Shown here in pieces: positions 60,436 through 64,000 of a stretch of 64,000 nt of DNA. The position numbers were made by a program, and so were the translations under genes. This DNA is from Thermoproteota archaeon. GTDB taxonomy: Archaea; Thermoproteota; Thermoprotei_A; Sulfolobales; Ignicoccaceae. The notes under the pieces were generated by a model that worked only from the letters and a program-made list of their open reading frames with translations, ran no database searches and was not told the DNA's origin. Numbering within the stretch: position 1 is the stretch's first letter; each line of letters starts with the position of its first letter. Where the stretch lies: assembly GCA_013154085.1 (NCBI GenBank), contig JAADDE010000001.1:1-64000 (forward strand), written 5' to 3'.

Positions 60436-61481
60436 ATTCTCTCCCTCAACGTTGCTATATTTCTCCACGAGGTCAGCGAGGCGTATGACTTGAGGCGCCC
60501 CCACGCGTCCTCCATTCTGGGCCTCGCCATCAGATCGGCCAGAGCGATGTGATCTCCCGGCCAGAACGTAAGCTCCCTGGCCCTCTCCCAGCACTCCACA
60601 AGCCTCTGTACCCTCGAGCAGATGGGGTACCCTCCCGTGGCAATGGCGGTGTGGAGCGCCCCAGAGATCCCAAAGTCGTTGGGGAGATCCTCGTAGGGGA
60701 AGAGCACATAGTCGGCCGATCTTATAAGAGTTCCCAGAAGCTCTTCGCTTAAGAATCCCGGCAGGTACACGGCTCCGGCCGACTTGGCCTCGTCTATAAG
60801 TTCTTTATCGTCCTCGGAGAGCGGCTTGCCCGCTAGGAGCAGTGTGCCCTTGTTCAGCCTCTCGAAGGCCTTTACTGCCACCTCCAAGCCCTTGTCCCTC
60901 CTCAGCAGGCCGTAGAGCAGGTACACCGGACGCTCGTAGCCCAAGTCCTTCCTCTCTCCCGGAAGGGGCGCGCTGCCGTGGGGCACAACATAGGTCTTCT
61001 TTAAGAAGCCCAGCATGCGATAGAGAGCATTTTCCATAATAAAGTGATGTACAATTACAGCGTCGCTGATCTTCAATAACTCCTTGTGGGCCAGCTTCCA
61101 CCAAGGATCCTCGGAGTATCTCACGGTGTGAAGGGTGCTCACCACGGGGCCTTGTGCCTTGGCGTTTCTCAGCAACCAGAGACCCCGCGAGTCGAGCGGA
61201 ATCACGGGCCACAAGCCGTATTCGTATTGGAACTCAATGACATCGAAGGGCCCTTCGGATTCCAAGGCCTCAAGGATTTTTCGGTGAAAGTCCTCGTTGC
61301 CCCTTCTCCAGACCCTCAGCACTCGAGGGTTCCCGTCCTCTAGGCGCGGCGCCTCGGCATATTCCGTCGCAATCACTGTGACTTCGTGACCTCTCTTGGC
61401 TAAGGCTTCGGCGAGGTCCTTGGCATACACCCCTATGCCGCACGGCATTGGAGGGTAGGAGCTCACTATGGCTATCCTCAA
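60417..61481 (-). CDS. Glycosyltransferase family 4-like protein
   Basis: 354 residues of GT-B fold. AIVSSYPPMPCGIGVYAKDLAEAL and the GT4 middle AVKAFERLNKGTLLLAGKP, ADYVLFPYEDLPNDFGISGALHTAIA with the EX7E-like region. The sugar and acceptor are unknown; GT4 enzymes act on glycans or lipids. The DUF89 gene ends 2 bp upstream. Confidence 0.87.
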   Translation of the reverse strand: MRIAIVSSYPPMPCGIGVYAKDLAEALAKRGHEVTVIATEYAEAPRLEDGNPRVLRVWRRGNEDFHRKILEALESEGPFDVIEFQYEYGLWPVIPLDSRGLWLLRNAKAQGPVVSTLHTVRYSEDPWWKLAHKELLKISDAVIVHHFIMENALYRMLGFLKKTYVVPHGSAPLPGERKDLGYERPVYLLYGLLRRDKGLEVAVKAFERLNKGTLLLAGKPLSEDDKELIDEAKSAGAVYLPGFLSEELLGTLIRSADYVLFPYEDLPNDFGISGALHTAIATGGYPICSRVQRLVECWERARELTFWPGDHIALADLMARPRMEDAWGRLKSYASLTSWRNIATLRERIYSLLK

Positions 61482-61482
61482 C

Positions 61483-62301
61483 CTATCTCCGGAATGCCTT
61501 GAGGAGCACCTCTCCTAAAACGACGACGCCGTCCCCTATTTCTGCCCCGACGGCCTCGGCTAGAGGCTTGCACTTGGCGGCGTAGGCCAGCACAGTGGGC
61601 TCTTGAGGCCTATAGTCTATATAGGCATCTGCGTTGAGCAAGCCCTTGGCAAACACCAAGTCTGCCTCTTCCCGGATCTTTTTGGCTCCCTTGCACGGGT
61701 CGAAGATGGTGCAGCTCCCCGGGATGGCGTCCAGGCCGCCGTCCCAGCCCAGCAGTTGGGCCACTTCTGCCAGCTCAGCGTAGGTCGCGTCAATCTCGTA
61801 GCTCTCCTCTCTAGCTACCATTACCACGTCCCATCCCATGTATTTGAAGAACCTGGCCACCATTATGTCGTATGGAAGCTCCGGCAAGTTGTCAACGGCG
61901 TAAACCAACCTCCCTCCGGGGTTGAGGAGCGCCTCAGCTCCCTCGACCACCAAGTTGCCGTACTTGACGCTTCCCAGCCGGTACTCCCCGCCCACGGCAG
62001 TGTCGTAGAGGTTGCCGAGGGTTGCAAGCCTCAGAGCCTCCTCGAAGGTCTCCGGAACCTTCAGCTCCCCCCCGAGGACCTCTTCCAGCATCTTCCTTTT
62101 TTCCAACGAATAAATATCGCCCAGCACGGACTTTACAGCCTTCCAAGAGAAAATGAAGGCCTTATTCTTCGGAAGCTGCATGGAACCTACGGTGGAGCTC
62201 AAGATAAACTGGAGCTCCTTGTCCGTGGCACCTCCTTTAAAGGAGTCGTACGTCCTCGCGTCGAGGAGGCAACGTACGCACTCTTCCCTCCACTTCATCA
62301 A
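61483..62301 (-). CDS. DUF89-family metal-dependent protein
   Basis: 272 residues. N-terminal ECVRCLLDARTYDSF, metal-binding VYAVDNLPELPYD (Asp-Asn) and VFAKGLLNADAY match the DUF89/ARMT1-like family. Members act as metal-dependent phosphatases on small damaged metabolites. Followed by the glycosyltransferase gene on the same strand, possibly one unit. Confidence 0.85.
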   Translation of the reverse strand: MMKWREECVRCLLDARTYDSFKGGATDKELQFILSSTVGSMQLPKNKAFIFSWKAVKSVLGDIYSLEKRKMLEEVLGGELKVPETFEEALRLATLGNLYDTAVGGEYRLGSVKYGNLVVEGAEALLNPGGRLVYAVDNLPELPYDIMVARFFKYMGWDVVMVAREESYEIDATYAELAEVAQLLGWDGGLDAIPGSCTIFDPCKGAKKIREEADLVFAKGLLNADAYIDYRPQEPTVLAYAAKCKPLAEAVGAEIGDGVVVLGEVLLKAFRR

Positions 62302-62350
62302 TTCCTAACTCCGGAGGAACGCGCGAGTGGGAGGTTAAAGGAAAAACGTC

Positions 62351-64000
62351 TTAGAACTCGCCTCCGAACTTGCCTTCCTCCTCCTCTTCGCCCTCCTCTC
62401 CCTTCTTGCCCTTCTTGCCCTCCTTGGGGGGCGCCGCGGCGATCACGTCGTCTATCTTCAGCAGGGCGTTGGCCGCCTCGGTGGCGCTCTTCAGCACCTG
62501 CTCTCTGACCCTCACGGGTTCGACGACGCCGAGCTTAGTCATGTCCTCTTCGATCTTGCCTTCGACCACGTTCACGCCGGCCCATATCTTGCCCTCGCGG
62601 TGAAGCTTCCTCAGCTCCATGAGGGTCTCCAGAGTGTCCATACCGGCGGTGTCGGCCAGCACTACCGGTATCTCCTCAAGCGCCTCGGCGTAGGCCTCTA
62701 TGGCGAGCTGCTCCTTGCCGCGCACGGTCGCGGCGTACTTCCTCAGCCTCTCGGCCAGCTCGACCTCGACAGCTCCTCCGCCGCCCACTATCATGGGCTT
62801 CATGAATATGTTCCTCAGAACGTGCAGGGCGTCGGTGATGTTCCTCTCAGCCTCGTCGAGCGCCATGTCGCTGGCTCCCCTGAGCAGTATGGTCACAGCC
62901 CTCGGGTTCTTTGCTCCCTCGATGAACACCATCTTGTCCTTGCCGACCCTCCTCTCCTCGACCACTTCGGCCTCGCCCAGCACGTCGGGAGTTACGTCCT
63001 TGATGCTGGTCACTATCTTGGCTCCGGTGGCCTTGGCGACCTTCTCTATGTCGCTCCTCTTCACCCTCCTAACGGCCATTATGCCCTTCTTCGCCAAGAA
63101 GTGCGCGGCCACGTCGTCGATGCCCTTCTGAGTTATCACCACGTTTGCTCCGGCCTCGGCGATCTTGTCGACCATTTCCTTGAGTATCTTGGTCTGCTCC
63201 TCGAGGAATGCCTCTATCTGCCTTGGGTCGGTAATGTTTATCTTGGCAGTTATGTCGGGCTTCTCAACCTCCAGCGGAGCGTCCAGCACCAGTATCTTGG
63301 CCTTCTCAACCCTCTTGGGCATGCCGGGGTGGACCACTTCCTTGTCGAGGACTATGCCCCTCACCAGCTGGCTGTCGAGGAGGCTGCCACCCTTCTTCTT
63401 CTCGATCTTTACGTCGTCGAGGCTCATCTTCAGGGTGCCGTCGGGCTGCTCCTCGGCGACGGCGTAGGCCGCCTCAATTATCATGTCGAGGAGCTTGTTC
63501 TTTATGTCCTCAGCCTCTTGGCCGACGAACTTGCTGCTGAGCGTTGTGCTGACCAGCTTCCTCATATATTCTTTGTCCTTGGGGTTTATCTTGATAGCTA
63601 TGTTGTGGAGCTCTTCCAAGGCCTTCTCCATCGCCTTCTTGTAGCCCTCGATAATTATGCTCGGATGGATGTTCTGGTCGAGGAGGGGCTCGGCCTTCTC
63701 CAGCAGACTGCCGGCGAGGACCACGACGCTGGTAGTGCCGTCGCCCACCTCGGCGTCCTGGGCCTTGGCGGTCTCCACTATGAGCTTGGCGGCCGGGTGC
63801 TGGACGTCCATCTCTTTGAGTATGGTTACACCGTCGTTAGTGACGGTAATGTCTCCGAAAGTGTCAACGATCATTTTGTCCATTCCGCGGGGTCCCAAGC
63901 TGGTCTTCAACACCTCCGCAATTATCCTCGCAGCCAAGATGTTGCTCCTCAGAGCCTCCCTTCCGTAGGTCCTGGTAGCGCCTTCCTTCAGGATGAGAAC
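62351..64000 (-). CDS. Thermosome subunit, truncated by the window edge
   Basis: At least 549 residues; 5' end lies past the window. Group II chaperonin with [44 protein letters not shown] and the central GVNVV segment. The conserved start [17 protein letters not shown] is visible at the right edge. Acidic C-terminus ([13 protein letters not shown]) is short of the usual GGM repeats. Highly expressed in hyperthermophiles. Subunit (alpha/beta/gamma) not assigned. Confidence 0.95.
   Translation of the reverse strand, partial: VLILKEGATRTYGREALRSNILAARIIAEVLKTSLGPRGMDKMIVDTFGDITVTNDGVTILKEMDVQHPAAKLIVETAKAQDAEVGDGTTSVVVLAGSLLEKAEPLLDQNIHPSIIIEGYKKAMEKALEELHNIAIKINPKDKEYMRKLVSTTLSSKFVGQEAEDIKNKLLDMIIEAAYAVAEEQPDGTLKMSLDDVKIEKKKGGSLLDSQLVRGIVLDKEVVHPGMPKRVEKAKILVLDAPLEVEKPDITAKINITDPRQIEAFLEEQTKILKEMVDKIAEAGANVVITQKGIDDVAAHFLAKKGIMAVRRVKRSDIEKVAKATGAKIVTSIKDVTPDVLGEAEVVEERRVGKDKMVFIEGAKNPRAVTILLRGASDMALDEAERNITDALHVLRNIFMKPMIVGGGGAVEVELAERLRKYAATVRGKEQLAIEAYAEALEEIPVVLADTAGMDTLETLMELRKLHREGKIWAGVNVVEGKIEEDMTKLGVVEPVRVREQVLKSATEAANALLKIDDVIAAAPPKEGKKGKKGEEGEEEEEGKFGGEF

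Overview
The window reads as chromosome of a hyperthermophilic crenarchaeote, most likely Desulfurococcales and Ignicoccus-like. The genus is an inference; the archaeal assignment is firm. Support comes from RNA polymerase subunit K, ribosomal protein S27e, an LSm protein, archaeal-type LeuRS and AdoMet synthetase, tRNA-splicing endonuclease, TmcA, a thermosome subunit, an ESCRT-III (CdvB-like) protein, DUF505 and DUF763 proteins, heavy GTG/TTG start use, many 4-bp gene overlaps and TATA boxes 26-40 bp upstream of starts. Shine-Dalgarno-like GGTGA(G/T) motifs sit very close to several starts. Genes are dense on both strands. No CRISPR array, rRNA or intact insertion sequence was seen.

Layout. 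0-2.3 kb: a secreted or anchored beta-propeller protein, a 416-bp low-coding gap holding a decayed transposase-like fragment, and tRNA-Ser(GCT). 2.3-12.5 kb: RimK-like ligase, circularly permuted GTPase, PurD, two ABC ATPases without permeases, a MoeA fused to an extra C-terminal domain, an RsmC-like methyltransferase, AdoMet synthetase and LSm. 12.6-19.6 kb: PdxST (vitamin B6), signal peptidase I with a polytopic membrane partner, RpoK, LeuRS. 19.7-25.5 kb: mostly poorly known genes (a PLD-like membrane protein, an SF2 helicase, UspA, PIN). 25.7-28.3 kb: two tandem Leu/Ile/Val-type solute-binding proteins with no transporter beside them.

28.3-31.8 kb holds the most striking locus. It is a tightly packed minus-strand cluster encoding, in transcription order, a membrane protein, a winged-helix-like protein, a ubiquitin-like domain fused to a possible E2 (UBC-like) domain, a JAMM/MPN+ deconjugase-like protein with an intact HxH-x7-SxxD motif, and an E1-like activating enzyme. 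The order (Ubl, E2, JAB, E1) resembles bacterial Ubl-conjugation operons such as Bil, with the first two genes fused. A second E1-like gene lies at 48.6 kb, overlapping a protein with 16 paired Zn ligands arranged like RING/B-box treble clefs.

31.8-45 kb: PP-loop PAPS-reductase-like protein, iron alcohol dehydrogenase, HD hydrolase, M28 peptidase, TatD, TmcA, MarC, TrmJ, DUF505, rhomboid, TusA-like protein, class II amidotransferase, Lrp regulator. 45-50 kb: PhoU-like, EndA, a metal-type ABC ATPase and permease, then the Zn-finger/E1/beta-propeller run. 50-58 kb: Nfo-like, HDAC-like, MetRS-beta-like, site-2 protease, PstCAB (no PstS), DUF763, ThiC. 58-64 kb: S27e, ESCRT-III-like, Xaa-Pro dipeptidase, HxlR-type regulator, glycosyltransferase, DUF89 and a thermosome subunit running off the right end.
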